Assembly: GCA_018241405.1 (NCBI GenBank) | Contig: JAFEDY010000021.1 | Coordinates: 1 to 34,986 of the forward strand | Source of the DNA: Pseudomonadota bacterium | GTDB lineage: Bacteria; Pseudomonadota; Gammaproteobacteria; Burkholderiales; Burkholderiaceae_C | Length of the DNA: 34,986 nucleotides | Direction: 5' to 3' | Shown: positions 1 to 11,776 of the stretch, piece by piece | Numbering within the stretch: position 1 is the first letter of the stretch | Layout: every line of letters begins with the position of its first letter | Made by a program: the position numbers and the translations under genes | The notes under the pieces: generated by a model | Seen by the model: the letters and a program-made list of their open reading frames with translations, nothing else | Told to the model about the DNA's origin: nothing | Database searches by the model: none

Positions 1-301
1 GGATGGCGGGGTTGTAGTCGCCGAGGTAGCGCTTGCGCACCAAGAGGCTGGGCAGGTACTTGAGCGCGTCCTCGCTGTCGGTGGCGCTGATGCGCGTGTC
101 GATCTCCTCGCGCGTCACGCCCTCGATGGTGGTGGGAATCTGCGTGGGCAGCGAGCTCGGCTGGCCGCCGCTCACGGTGACGATGCCGAGCGATCTGGCG
201 CGCTCGGGCGCAGCGGCGGCCGGCGCCTCCTGCGCGAGCGCGGCGATGGCAAACCAGGGCAATGCGCCGCCCAGCAAGAGCGGCGCCATGGACTTCTTCA
301 T
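1..301 (-). CDS. TonB-dependent outer-membrane receptor, N-terminal part (cut by window edge)
   Basis: The first 100 residues of a secreted protein are present; the rest lies left of the window. The protein starts MKKSMAPLLLGG and has a short basic N-terminus and a hydrophobic stretch ending near ALAQ, a typical Sec signal peptide with cleavage after about residue 23. Residues 53-100 (IPTTIEGVTREEID, then a SEDALKYLPSLLVRKR block) read as the start of the plug domain of TonB-dependent receptors, which block the barrel and open on TonB contact to import chelated metals or cofactors. The ATG at 301 is preceded by AGAGG seven bases upstream, which fixes the start. The TonB box cannot be placed with certainty. 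The DUF2946 gene just upstream on the same strand suggests a shared operon and perhaps a copper or other metal ligand, but the substrate cannot be read from the sequence. Confidence 0.85.
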   Translation of the reverse strand, partial: MKKSMAPLLLGGALPWFAIAALAQEAPAAAAPERARSLGIVTVSGGQPSSLPTQIPTTIEGVTREEIDTRISATDSEDALKYLPSLLVRKRYLGDYNPAI

Positions 302-355
302 GGAATAAACCTCTGCGGCGTCCATGCGGGCGCCGCGACTTCACGACAGGACAGA

Positions 356-369
356 CGGGCGTGCGCCCG
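356..369 (-). terminator. Short GC hairpin between DUF2946 gene and TonB receptor gene
   Basis: Perfect 6-bp inverted repeat CGGGCG-TG-CGCCCG. In the minus-strand transcript it is followed by a pyrimidine-rich stretch but no true U-run. It lies 36 bp downstream of the DUF2946 stop and 55 bp upstream of the receptor ATG, so it could be an attenuating intra-operon hairpin or a weak terminator. The two-base loop is tight and this may be a chance GC palindrome. Confidence 0.25.
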
Positions 370-404
370 GCAGGGGCGCGCACCGCGTCACGATCGGGGA
401 AGTC

Positions 405-773
405 TTAGAGGCTGGGTGGCCCGCGCGCGGGCAGCGGCGCCGCCGTGGCGGCCGCGATGCGCGCGGCGATGACGGGCCGCAGCGCATGGGACAGGGGCGA
501 GGGCGGCGGCGCGCCGCGCGAGGCCACCGGCGGCGGCGCGGCGAGCGGCATGCACATGGGGCAGTCCAGATGGCTGGCTCCCAGCTCCTGCACGCCATCA
601 TCGGACTTGACGACCACCTTCATCACGCCCGCGCTGGAGCACACCAGCTCCATCGCCCGCGGGCTCACCAGCGGCGAGGCAATGGCCGCGCCCAGCGACA
701 GCGCGAACCAGGCCAGCACCAGGCGGCCCAGCAATGCGGGCGCCAGCTGGCGAAGGCGGTGAAGAAGCGGCAT
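405..773 (-). CDS. DUF2946 family small protein
   Basis: A 122-residue protein with a hydrophobic N-terminal segment (LVLAWFALSLGAAIASPLV) that should act as a signal peptide or membrane anchor. It is followed by MELVCSSAG and the cysteine motif HLDCPMCMPLA, the pattern I associate with DUF2946. The His-x-x-Cys-x-x-Cys-x arrangement and the Met residues would suit metal binding. Members of this family are often found beside TonB-dependent receptors and copper genes, and here the gene directly precedes such a receptor on the same strand. The C-terminal third is Ala/Pro/Arg-rich and probably disordered. I chose the ATG at 773; an in-frame TTG at 785 would add four residues. Function is not established for the family, so a metal role is inference. 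Confidence 0.75.
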   Translation of the reverse strand: MPLLHRLRQLAPALLGRLVLAWFALSLGAAIASPLVSPRAMELVCSSAGVMKVVVKSDDGVQELGASHLDCPMCMPLAAPPPVASRGAPPPSPLSHALRPVIAARIAAATAAPLPARGPPSL

Positions 774-914
774 GCCGTGCTGCAAGACCTGTCAAGGGCA
801 GGGGGACGAAGACCGGCGATGATAACGGGCATGAGCCCGCTACCATTGCCCTGGATCATGTTCGTCCTCAACCCGAGGAACCAATAGGCCGCGCCGCGGC
901 TCCCACCCTGCGCC

Positions 915-3104
915 ATGTTTCACCGTCTCGCGCGGCAGCTTCTGCCCACTCTTTTTTTTATAGCTGCTAGCGCCCTTTCCATGGGCGCCAGCGGTCAGAT
1001 TCAGCTCAAGACATCGGCCTCGGCGGCCAGCGTCCAGACCGAGCATGTGCGTGCCGAACTGGTGGCCCAGGCGCCCGAGGGCGTGGGCCCGGGCAAGCCG
1101 CTGCAGCTGGGCCTGCTGTTCACGCACACCCCCGAGTGGCACACCTACTGGAGGAACCCCGGCGATTCGGGCCTGCCCACGCAGCTCGCATGGCAGCTGC
1201 CCGCGGGCCTGGACGCGGGCGAGATCGCCTGGCCCGTGCCGCGCAAGATCCCCATAGGCCACCTGGCCAACTACGGCTACGAGGGCCAGGTGCTGCTGCC
1301 TGTGCCCGTCACCGTGTCGCCGGCCTTCAACCCCGGCCCGCTGGCCCGGGAGGTCACGTTGCGGCTCAAGGCGTCGTGGTTGGTGTGCCGCCAGGAATGC
1401 ATTCCCGAGGAGGGCGATTTCACGCTGCAGCTGCCCCTTGCGGGCACGACGGCGCTCAACGCCGCCGCCTTTGACGCGGCCGCCAAGGCCCATCCAGTGC
1501 CCCTGCCCACGCAGGACGGCAGCGGCGCGCGCGTGGAAGGTGGCGCCCTGCTGCTGCGCGTGGCCGGCCTGCCCGCCGCGCTGCAGGGCAAGGCGCTGGG
1601 GGTCTTCCCCGAGACCACGGGCGTCATCGAGACCGCCGCCACGCCCACCCAGCAATGGGAAGGCGCCGTCTGGACCGCGCGTGTGCCGCTGTCGCGCGAG
1701 CGCAGCGAGGGCCCCGAGCCCCTGCCCATGGTGCTGGCCCATGGCGGCCAGGGCTGGCGCGTGGAGCTGCCCGTGGCTGGCGGCTGGCCGGCGGTGGCAG
1801 CGCCGGTCGGCATGTCGCCGGCGCTGGAGGCCGCCTTGAAGGCCAACGCCGCCAACGCGCAACCCATGCCCGCCACGCCGGCCCCGCTGGCCACCTGGCT
1901 GCTGGCGCTGGCCGGCGCGCTGCTGGGCGGGCTCATTCTCAATCTCATGCCCTGCGTGTTCCCGGTGCTGGCCATCAAGGTGGTGGGCTTTGCGCGCCAT
2001 GCGCAGGATGGTCGCGCGCACCGCATCAGCGGTCTGGCCTACACGGCCGGCGTGCTGCTGTCGTTCCTGCTGCTGGGCGCGCTCATGCTGGCGCTGCGCG
2101 CCGCGGGCGAGGCCGTGGGCTGGGGCTTTCAGCTGCAGTCGCCGGCCGTGGTGGCCCTGCTGGCCGCGCTGTTCACGCTGATCGCGCTCAACCTGGGCGG
2201 GCTGTTCGAGTTCCGCTCCATGCTGCCGCAGTCGCTGGCCGGCCTGCAGGCGCGCCACCCGGTGCTGGACTCGTTTTTGACCGGCGTGCTCGCCGTGGCC
2301 GTGGCCTCGCCGTGCACGGCGCCGTTCATGGGCGCGTCGCTGGGCCTCACGGCCACGCTGCCGGCCGCGCAGGCGCTGTCCATCTTCGCGGCGCTGGGCG
2401 TGGGCCTGGCCCTGCCCTATCTGCTGGCCAGCTGGCTGCCCGCCTTTGCGCGCGCCCTGCCGCGCCCCGGCGCGTGGATGGAGACGCTGCGCCGCTTCCT
2501 GGCCTTTCCCATGCTGGCCACCGTGGTGTGGCTGGTGTGGGTGCTGGGCCAGCAAAGCGGCATCCACGGCGCGGCGGCGCTGCTGGCGCTCTTGGTGCTG
2601 CTGGCCATGGCCGTGTGGGCGCTGACGCTGCGCGGCGCCAGCCGGGCCGTGCTTGCTTCGTTTTCAATAGCTGCCTGCGCCTGGGGCATCTGGGCCTGGG
2701 GCCCGAAGATCGTGGAAATCGAGGTCGCCCCGAGTGCCGTGGCCACGGCCGGGGGCGCCGCGTCCTGGCAGGCCTGGCGCCCGGGCCTGGCCGATGAGCT
2801 GCTGGCCCAGGGCCGGCCGGTGTTCGTGGACTACACGGCCGCCTGGTGCGTGACCTGCCAGTACAACAAGAGCACGACCCTGGCGCGGCCCGAGGTGCTG
2901 GGCGAGCTTGCCGCCAAGAGCGTGACCCTGCTGCGTGCCGACTGGACGCGCCGCGACCCCGCCATCACCGCCGCGCTGGCCCGGCTGGGGCGCAGCGGCG
3001 TGCCGGTCTATGTGCTGCACGCGCCGGGGCGCGCGCCGGTGGTGTTCTCGGAGATCCTGAACGCCGACGCGCTGCGCGCCGCGGTGGCCGAACTGCCAGG
3101 CTGA
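915..3104 (+). CDS. DsbD/ScsB-type transmembrane thiol:disulfide interchange protein
   Basis: A 729-residue protein that should pass electrons from cytoplasmic thioredoxin across the inner membrane to periplasmic thiol proteins. Domains in order: signal peptide (residues 1-28); a periplasmic DsbD-N/ScsB-like beta domain with the pair CRQEC near residue 160; a multi-span membrane domain (about 325-600) with the two redox cysteines in NLMPCVFPV and ASPCTAPFMG; and a C-terminal thioredoxin fold with the active site WCVTC. The N-terminal domain (HTYWRNPGDSGLP, CIPEEGDF) looks more like ScsB than classical E. coli DsbD, so the partner could be a ScsC-like or copper-stress protein. The start is the ATG at 915, which lacks a strong Shine-Dalgarno sequence. 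The signal-peptide core and one membrane segment are encoded by copies of a dispersed repeat (955-1000 and 2661-2690). The gene diverges from the DUF2946 gene and converges on lpdV. Confidence 0.9.
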   Translation: MFHRLARQLLPTLFFIAASALSMGASGQIQLKTSASAASVQTEHVRAELVAQAPEGVGPGKPLQLGLLFTHTPEWHTYWRNPGDSGLPTQLAWQLPAGLDAGEIAWPVPRKIPIGHLANYGYEGQVLLPVPVTVSPAFNPGPLAREVTLRLKASWLVCRQECIPEEGDFTLQLPLAGTTALNAAAFDAAAKAHPVPLPTQDGSGARVEGGALLLRVAGLPAALQGKALGVFPETTGVIETAATPTQQWEGAVWTARVPLSRERSEGPEPLPMVLAHGGQGWRVELPVAGGWPAVAAPVGMSPALEAALKANAANAQPMPATPAPLATWLLALAGALLGGLILNLMPCVFPVLAIKVVGFARHAQDGRAHRISGLAYTAGVLLSFLLLGALMLALRAAGEAVGWGFQLQSPAVVALLAALFTLIALNLGGLFEFRSMLPQSLAGLQARHPVLDSFLTGVLAVAVASPCTAPFMGASLGLTATLPAAQALSIFAALGVGLALPYLLASWLPAFARALPRPGAWMETLRRFLAFPMLATVVWLVWVLGQQSGIHGAAALLALLVLLAMAVWALTLRGASRAVLASFSIAACAWGIWAWGPKIVEIEVAPSAVATAGGAASWQAWRPGLADELLAQGRPVFVDYTAAWCVTCQYNKSTTLARPEVLGELAAKSVTLLRADWTRRDPAITAALARLGRSGVPVYVLHAPGRAPVVFSEILNADALRAAVAELPG
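955..1000 (+). repeat. Dispersed palindromic repeat, copy A (inside dsbD signal peptide)
   Basis: T-run followed by ATAGCTGCTAGCGCC, then a hairpin: GCTAGCGCCC (966-975), a 7-base loop, and GGGCGCCAGC (983-992), nine of ten pairs matched. The core TAGCTGCT-N-GCGC recurs at 5582, 11353 and, on the minus strand, at 13567-13575. Here it is translated as FFIAASALSMGAS, the hydrophobic core and cleavage region of the signal peptide. Confidence 0.7.
2661..2690 (+). repeat. Dispersed repeat, copy B (left half only, inside dsbD membrane domain)
   Basis: TTTTCAATAGCTGCCTGCGC matches the left half of copy A with one change in the TAGCTGCT core. The right arm of the hairpin is not clear. It is read in the same frame as copy A (FSIAACAW), again inside a hydrophobic segment. 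The match is short, so this copy is less certain than A, C and D. Confidence 0.45.
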
Positions 3105-3130
3105 GGCCTGGCCCGCGCGGCACCACAGAT

Positions 3131-3150
3131 GCCGGCAAGGTGCCGCCGGC
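3131..3150. terminator. Weak hairpin between convergent dsbD-type gene and lpdV
   Basis: GCCGGC (3131-3136), an 8-base loop, and GCCGGC (3145-3150) pair perfectly in the 53-bp gap between the two convergent genes. No U-run follows on either strand, so intrinsic termination is not convincing; placement is the main argument. Confidence 0.25.
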
Positions 3151-3157
3151 GCTCCCG

Positions 3158-4555
<1,398 letters not shown>

Positions 4556-4571
4556 GTTCAGTTCTCCCGCC

Positions 4572-5882
4572 TCACTCGACAAACAGCAGCGCCGGGGTTT
4601 CCAGCAGGGCGCGTATGGCCTGGATGAATTGCGCCGCGTCCATGCCATCGACCACGCGGTGGTCGAACGACGAGGACAGGTTCATCAGCTGGCGCGCCAC
4701 CACCTGGCCGCTGCGCAGCATCGGGCGCTCGACCATGCGGTTGACGCCGACGATGGCCACCTCGGGGTGGTTGATGACGGGCGTAGAAACGATGCCGCCC
4801 AGGGCGCCCAGGCTGGTCAGCGTGATGCTGGAGCCCGAGAGCTCGTCGCGCCCCAGCTTGCCCGTCTTGGCGCCATCGGCCAGGCGCGCGATGCCGGCGG
4901 CGCATTGCCACAGGTCCAGGCTTTCGGCATGGCGCAGCACGGGCACCATCAGGCCGGCGTCGGTCTGCGCGGCAATGCCCAGATGCACGCCCTCGTAGCG
5001 CGTGACCACGCCCGCGTCGTCGTCAAAGCGGGCGTTGATCTGCGGATAATCGCGCAAAGCGAGCACCATGGCGCGCGCCAGGAGGGGCAACAGCGTGAGC
5101 TTGCCGCGCGTGGCACCGTGGATCTTGTTGAGCTGCTGGCGCAGCTGCTCCAGCTCGGTCACGTCCACCTCTTCGACATAGCTGAAGTGCGGGATGCGGC
5201 GCTTGGCCTCCTGCATCTTCTGCGCGATCTTGCGGCGCAGGCCGATGACGGGGATCTGCTCCTCGCCGTGGCGCTCCACATACTGCGAGCCGCCCACGCC
5301 CTGCAGCTGGCCACCGCCGGCGGCAAAGGCGTCCAGGTCATGGTGCTCGATGCGCCCGGCCGGGCCGCTGCCGTGCACGCGGCGCAGGTCGATACCCATG
5401 TCCAGCGCACGCCGGCGCACGGCGGGCGAGGCCAGCGGGCGCTCGCCCTCCTTGCGCAGCGCGGCGGCCACACGCGGCGCCGGGGCGCTGCTGCGCACGG
5501 GGGCGGGGGCTGCCTTGGGGGCGGCCGTCGGCGCAGCAGGTGCCGCAGCCACCACGGGCGCCGCCGTCGCTACTGAAACAGTAGCTGCTTGCGCTTGACT
5601 GGCGGGCGCTGGAGCCGCATTTGCCTTCAAGTTCCCTTCGCCCTCGACCTCCAGCCGCACCAGCTCGGCGCCTACGGCCATGACCTGGCCCACGGTGCCG
5701 CCCAGCGACAGCACCTTGCCGTGCATGGGCGATGGCACCTCGACGGTGGCCTTGTCGGTCATCACGTCGGCCAGGTGCTGGTCTTCGGAGATGCTGTCGC
5801 CGACCTGCACATGCCAGCTCACCAGTTCCACTTCGGCAATGCCCTCGCCAATGTCGGGCACGCGGATTACGTAAATACCCAT
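4572..5882 (-). CDS. bkdB: Lipoamide acyltransferase (E2) of the branched-chain oxoacid dehydrogenase complex
   Basis: A 436-residue core enzyme that moves the branched acyl group from E1 to CoA. Residues 1-80 are one lipoyl domain with the lipoylated lysine in [10 protein letters not shown] (Lys44). An Ala/Pro-rich swinging linker follows (about 85-130), then a peripheral subunit-binding domain ([16 protein letters not shown]), a second linker, and the acyltransferase domain ending with [17 protein letters not shown], which holds the catalytic His and Asp. The start ATG lies one base after the bkdA2 stop (TGACATG), implying translational coupling. Part of the first linker is encoded by a copy of the dispersed repeat (5574-5632), read on the opposite strand from the copies in the dsbD-type gene. 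The single lipoyl domain and gene order match Pseudomonas bkdB. Confidence 0.95.
   Translation of the reverse strand: MGIYVIRVPDIGEGIAEVELVSWHVQVGDSISEDQHLADVMTDKATVEVPSPMHGKVLSLGGTVGQVMAVGAELVRLEVEGEGNLKANAAPAPASQAQAATVSVATAAPVVAAAPAAPTAAPKAAPAPVRSSAPAPRVAAALRKEGERPLASPAVRRRALDMGIDLRRVHGSGPAGRIEHHDLDAFAAGGGQLQGVGGSQYVERHGEEQIPVIGLRRKIAQKMQEAKRRIPHFSYVEEVDVTELEQLRQQLNKIHGATRGKLTLLPLLARAMVLALRDYPQINARFDDDAGVVTRYEGVHLGIAAQTDAGLMVPVLRHAESLDLWQCAAGIARLADGAKTGKLGRDELSGSSITLTSLGALGGIVSTPVINHPEVAIVGVNRMVERPMLRSGQVVARQLMNLSSSFDHRVVDGMDAAQFIQAIRALLETPALLFVE
5574..5632 (+). repeat. Dispersed palindromic repeat, copy C (inside bkdB linker)
   Basis: GAAACAGTAGCTGCTTGCGC followed by TTGACTGGCGGGCGCTGGAGCC. 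The GCGC...GCGC arms flank a short loop, as in copies A and D, and GGAGCC marks the right end, comparable with AAAGCCC in copy D. On the coding (minus) strand it yields Ala/Pro/Ser/Gln-rich residues, well suited to a flexible interdomain linker. Confidence 0.6.
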
Positions 5883-5883
5883 G

Positions 5884-6924
5884 TCATGCCTCCACTGCGC
5901 GCTTCAGGGCCTCGGCGACGCGCGCCGGGCCGGGAAAGTAAGCCCATTCCTGGGCGTGCGGGTAGGGGGTGTCCCAACCCGTCACGCGCTCGATGGGGGC
6001 TTCGAGCTGGTAGAAGCAATGCTCCTGCACCAGCGCGGCGAGCTCGGCGCCAAAGCCGCTGGTGCGCGTGGCCTCGTGCACCACGACGCAGCGGCCTGTC
6101 TTCTTGACCGACTCCACGATGGTGTCCAGGTCCAGCGGCCAGAGGCTGCGCAGGTCGATGATCTCGGCATCGATGCCGGTCTCGCGCACGGCCGCCTCGC
6201 TGACCCAGACCATGGTGCCGTAGGTCAGCACGGTGACGGCCTTGCCGGGGCGGAACACCGCGGCTTTGTCCAGCGGCACGTTGAAATAACCCTCGGGCAC
6301 GCGGCCCATGTCGTGCTTGGACCAGGGCACGACGGGCTTGTCGTGGTGGCCGTCGAACGGGCCGTTGTACAGGCGCTTGGGCTCCAGGAAGATCACCGGG
6401 TCGTCGCATTCCATGGAGGCGATCAACAGGCCCTTGGCGTCGTACGGGTTGCTGGGCATCACCGTGCGCAGGCCGCAGACATGGGTGAAGAAGGCCTCGG
6501 GGCTCTGGCTGTGCGTCTGCCCGCCGTAGATGCCGCCGCCGCAGGGCATGCGGATCACCATGGGCGCGGTGAAGTCGCCGGCCGAGCGGTGGCGCATGCG
6601 CGCCGCCTCGGACACGATCTGGTCGGTCGCCGGGTAGAAGTAGTCGGCAAACTGGATCTCCACCACCGGCCGCAGGCCGTAGGCCGCCATGCCGATGGCG
6701 GTGCCGACGATGCCCGATTCGGAAATCGGCGCGTCGAAGCAGCGCGTCTTGCCGTACTTGGCCTGCAGGCCCTCGGTGACGCGGAACACGCCGCCGAAGT
6801 AGCCCACGTCCTCGCCGTAGACGATGACGTTGTCGTCGCGGCCCATCATCACGTCCAGGCCCGAGCGCAGCGCCTGGATCATGGTCATGGGGACGCCGCC
6901 CTGGTCTTGGTTCTGTTCTGCCAT
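5884..6924 (-). CDS. bkdA2: Branched-chain 2-oxoacid dehydrogenase E1 beta subunit
   Basis: A 346-residue transketolase-like subunit that pairs with E1 alpha to decarboxylate branched-chain 2-oxo acids on thiamine diphosphate. Seen in it: the N-terminal TMIQALRSGLDVMMGRDDNVIVYGEDVG block, with the Glu that activates the cofactor; FDAPISESGIVGTAIGMA; the potassium-loop-like region VIRMPCGGGIYGGQTHSQSPE; and the C-terminal transketolase domain with DLRSLWPLDLDTI and VVHEATRTSGFGAEL. The ATG at 6924 is three bases after the bkdA1 stop and one base separates its own stop from bkdB, so the three genes are tightly coupled. Length is normal for the family and no key residue is missing. Confidence 0.95.
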   Translation of the reverse strand: MAEQNQDQGGVPMTMIQALRSGLDVMMGRDDNVIVYGEDVGYFGGVFRVTEGLQAKYGKTRCFDAPISESGIVGTAIGMAAYGLRPVVEIQFADYFYPATDQIVSEAARMRHRSAGDFTAPMVIRMPCGGGIYGGQTHSQSPEAFFTHVCGLRTVMPSNPYDAKGLLIASMECDDPVIFLEPKRLYNGPFDGHHDKPVVPWSKHDMGRVPEGYFNVPLDKAAVFRPGKAVTVLTYGTMVWVSEAAVRETGIDAEIIDLRSLWPLDLDTIVESVKKTGRCVVVHEATRTSGFGAELAALVQEHCFYQLEAPIERVTGWDTPYPHAQEWAYFPGPARVAEALKRAVEA

Positions 6925-6927
6925 GGC

Positions 6928-9544
<2,617 letters not shown>

Positions 9545-9560
9545 GCTGCGGCTCTCCTCG

Positions 9561-10067
9561 TCAGTTGCCCTCGCGCAGGAACAACCCTACGCGCAGGTCG
9601 TTGGCCACGTAGATTTCCTTGCCGTCGGCCAAGAGGCGCGCATCGCCTATGGCCATGTTGAGTTTGCGCTTGATGACGCGCTTGATGTCGATTTCGTAGG
9701 TAACAAGCTTCACATCCGGCCCCACCTCGCCGGTGAACTTGACCTCGCCCGCGCCCAGGGCGCGGCCGCGGCCCGGCAGGCGCAGCCAGGTCAGGTAAAA
9801 GCCGATCAACTGCCACATGGCGTCGAGCCCCAGGCAGCCGGGCATGACCGGGTCGCCCTGGAAATGGCAGGCAAAGAACCACAGGTCGGGCCTGACGTCC
9901 AGCTCGGCCACGATCTTGCCCAGGCCATGCGCGCCGCCGTCGGCATCGATGTGCGTGATGCGATCGAACATCAGCATGGGAGGCAGGGGCAGGCGCCCGC
10001 TTTCAGGGGTGAACAACCGGCCTTCGCCGGAAGCAATCAGTTGTTCGTAGGAAAAGGATTCAGCCAT
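9561..10067 (-). CDS. fabA: 3-hydroxydecanoyl-[ACP] dehydratase/isomerase
   Basis: A 168-residue bifunctional enzyme that dehydrates 3-hydroxydecanoyl-ACP and isomerises the trans-2 to the cis-3 double bond, the branch point for unsaturated fatty acids without oxygen. The catalytic histidine is in [13 protein letters not shown] (His68) and the aspartate in [10 protein letters not shown] (Asp82), both two residues before the E. coli numbers. Length is typical (about 170). The ATG at 10067 has no clear Shine-Dalgarno sequence, and 89 bp separate it from the lnt stop. A GATAAT hexamer (minus strand, 10118-10123) in that gap could be a -10 box, but no good -35 accompanies it. No FabR-like operator was recognised. 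Confidence 0.95.
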   Translation of the reverse strand: MAESFSYEQLIASGEGRLFTPESGRLPLPPMLMFDRITHIDADGGAHGLGKIVAELDVRPDLWFFACHFQGDPVMPGCLGLDAMWQLIGFYLTWLRLPGRGRALGAGEVKFTGEVGPDVKLVTYEIDIKRVIKRKLNMAIGDARLLADGKEIYVANDLRVGLFLREGN

Positions 10068-10156
10068 TGTCAGTATTGCTTGTTGTAAATCGGCCCGGCA
10101 TTGCCGCGAAAAGGCCCATTATCCAGCGTCCTGCGCCTGCGGCTGCAGAACCCGGA

Positions 10157-11776
10157 TCAAGGGCACACCCTTTGCCGCCTGCGGCGCGACAGCCAGGCGG
10201 CGGCGGTCACGCCCAGGCCCAGTGCCCACAGCGGCGCCAATGCCCAGCGCGACACCCACCAGGCATAGGGCGTGATGGCGCCGCCGCGCCCCTGCACCTG
10301 GGCGCGCAGCACGCCGCGCTGGTAGGAGGGTAGGCGGTAGGTCACCTGGCCGCGGTGGTCTATGACGGCCGTGGCGCCGGTATTGGTGGCGCGCAGCATG
10401 GGGCGTTCGAACTCCAGCGCGCGCAGGCGGCTGATGGCCAGGTGCTGGTCTATGGCCACGGTGTCGCCAAACCAGCCGATGTTGCTCAGGTTGGCCATGA
10501 TGGTGGGCGCGCTGAGCGGGTCGGCGAAACGCGCGCCCAGCTCCTCGCCGAACAAATCCTCGTAGCAGATATTGGGCGCGATGCGCTCGCCGGCCCAGGT
10601 GAGCGACGCCTGGGTGAGCGGCCCGCGGTCGAAGTCGCCCAGCGGGATGTTCATCAGGTCGGTAAACCAGCGGAAGAACGGCGGCACGAATTCGCCAAAC
10701 GGCACCAGGTGGTGCTTGTCGTAGCGGTAGGGGCGCGCAAGCCCCGGCGCAAAGCCCAGTACCGAGTTGGTATAGCCCTGCTCCAGGCTACCGAGCGGTA
10801 TGCCCACCAGCAGCGCCTGGGCGCCCTGGGGCTGGGTATAGCGTTCGGAGATGGCGTCCAGGTAACCCGGCGCCAGCTGCTGGGGCAGCAGCGGTATGGC
10901 GGTCTCGGGCGCCACGACCAGGGCGGCGTCGGCCGCGCGCAGCTGGTCGTGGTACCACTGCAGCGCCATGGGCACGCCGCTGCCGGGCTGGAACTTCTCG
11001 TCCTGCGGGATATTGCCCTGCAGCAGCGCCAGGGACAGCGGATCATGCTGCGGCGCCGGCGCCGCGCAGCCCTCGATGGCGCAAAGGCGCTGCGCCGTCA
11101 GCCCGGCCCAGGCCAGGACCAGCGCCGCCAGTGCGATCCACCAGCGCGGCCGGCGCAGGTCGGCGCGGCGCCATTGCGCCAGGCCCATGGCCAGCAGCGC
11201 CGCCACCAGGCCCATGCCATACACGCCGATCCAGCGCGCCAGCACGGCCAGCGGCCCGTCGGCATGGGCGTAGCCGCCCGCGCCCCAGGGAAAGCCCGTC
11301 CACCACTGCCCGCGCGCCAACTCGGCGAGCAGCCAAAGGACAGCAAAAACAATAGCTGCTAGCGCTTTATTGGCAGGCCTTAAAGCCCAAAAACATGCGG
11401 ATGCTGCTGCGTAGTAGCTGCCCAGGAAGGCCGCCAGGCCGAGCACGGCCAGCACGGCCAGCGGCGCCGCCAGGCCGCCATAGACATGCATGGAGATGAA
11501 CAGCCACCAGAAGGTGCCCGCCAGCCAGGCGGTGGCAAACAGCCAGGACAGCAGGGCCGCGCGGCGCGCCCGGCCCGCGGCCAGCAGCAGCCGCCCCAGC
11601 AGCGCCAGCGACAGGATCTGCAGCCACCACAGGGGCTGGCCGTGCAGGCCGCCCGGCACCGGCCAGGCCAGCGCCGCGGCCTGCGCCAGGCCGGCCACCA
11701 GGGCCCACAGCCAAGGCATCCAAGCCAGCGGCCCGCGGCGCGGCGCCGCGCCCTCATGCGCGTAGGGGGCCGCCAT
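10157..11776 (-). CDS. lnt: Apolipoprotein N-acyltransferase
   Basis: A 539-residue inner-membrane enzyme that adds the third acyl chain to the N-terminal cysteine of lipoproteins. Several hydrophobic segments occupy roughly residues 15-220, followed by a periplasmic carbon-nitrogen hydrolase domain and one C-terminal membrane span. The catalytic triad is visible: Glu in VVAPETAIPLL, Lys in DKHHLVPFGEFVP, and Cys in APNICYEDLFGEE. The start is the ATG at 11776, whose A is shared with the TGA of corC, so the two are translationally coupled as in many proteobacteria; a TTG one codon upstream is less likely. A dispersed repeat copy (11345-11395) encodes most of one membrane segment (FWALRPANKALAAIVFAVL). 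Confidence 0.95.
   Translation of the reverse strand: MAAPYAHEGAAPRRGPLAWMPWLWALVAGLAQAAALAWPVPGGLHGQPLWWLQILSLALLGRLLLAAGRARRAALLSWLFATAWLAGTFWWLFISMHVYGGLAAPLAVLAVLGLAAFLGSYYAAASACFWALRPANKALAAIVFAVLWLLAELARGQWWTGFPWGAGGYAHADGPLAVLARWIGVYGMGLVAALLAMGLAQWRRADLRRPRWWIALAALVLAWAGLTAQRLCAIEGCAAPAPQHDPLSLALLQGNIPQDEKFQPGSGVPMALQWYHDQLRAADAALVVAPETAIPLLPQQLAPGYLDAISERYTQPQGAQALLVGIPLGSLEQGYTNSVLGFAPGLARPYRYDKHHLVPFGEFVPPFFRWFTDLMNIPLGDFDRGPLTQASLTWAGERIAPNICYEDLFGEELGARFADPLSAPTIMANLSNIGWFGDTVAIDQHLAISRLRALEFERPMLRATNTGATAVIDHRGQVTYRLPSYQRGVLRAQVQGRGGAITPYAWWVSRWALAPLWALGLGVTAAAWLSRRRRQRVCP
11345..11395 (+). repeat. Dispersed palindromic repeat, copy D (inside lnt)
   Basis: AAAAACAATAGCTGCTAGCG followed by CTTTATTGGCAGGCCTTAAAGCCCAAAAA. 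Flanking A-runs, the TAGCTGCTAGCGCT core and an AAGCCC right end make this the most complete-looking copy. Inner arms (GCTTTA with TTAAAGC) can pair. It is antisense to the lnt reading frame, which stays open through it and uses it as a membrane helix. Confidence 0.7.

Noticed and set aside
302..404. Cobalamin or other riboswitch upstream of the TonB receptor
   Set aside because: The gap is only about 100 bases and shows no B12-box-like sequence or multi-helix pattern, only a small hairpin.
840..2567. A 575-codon open frame on the minus strand opposite the DsbD-type gene
   Set aside because: His/Gln/Arg-rich translation with no domain signature; typical antisense shadow of a GC-rich gene, while the plus-strand frame has clear redox motifs.
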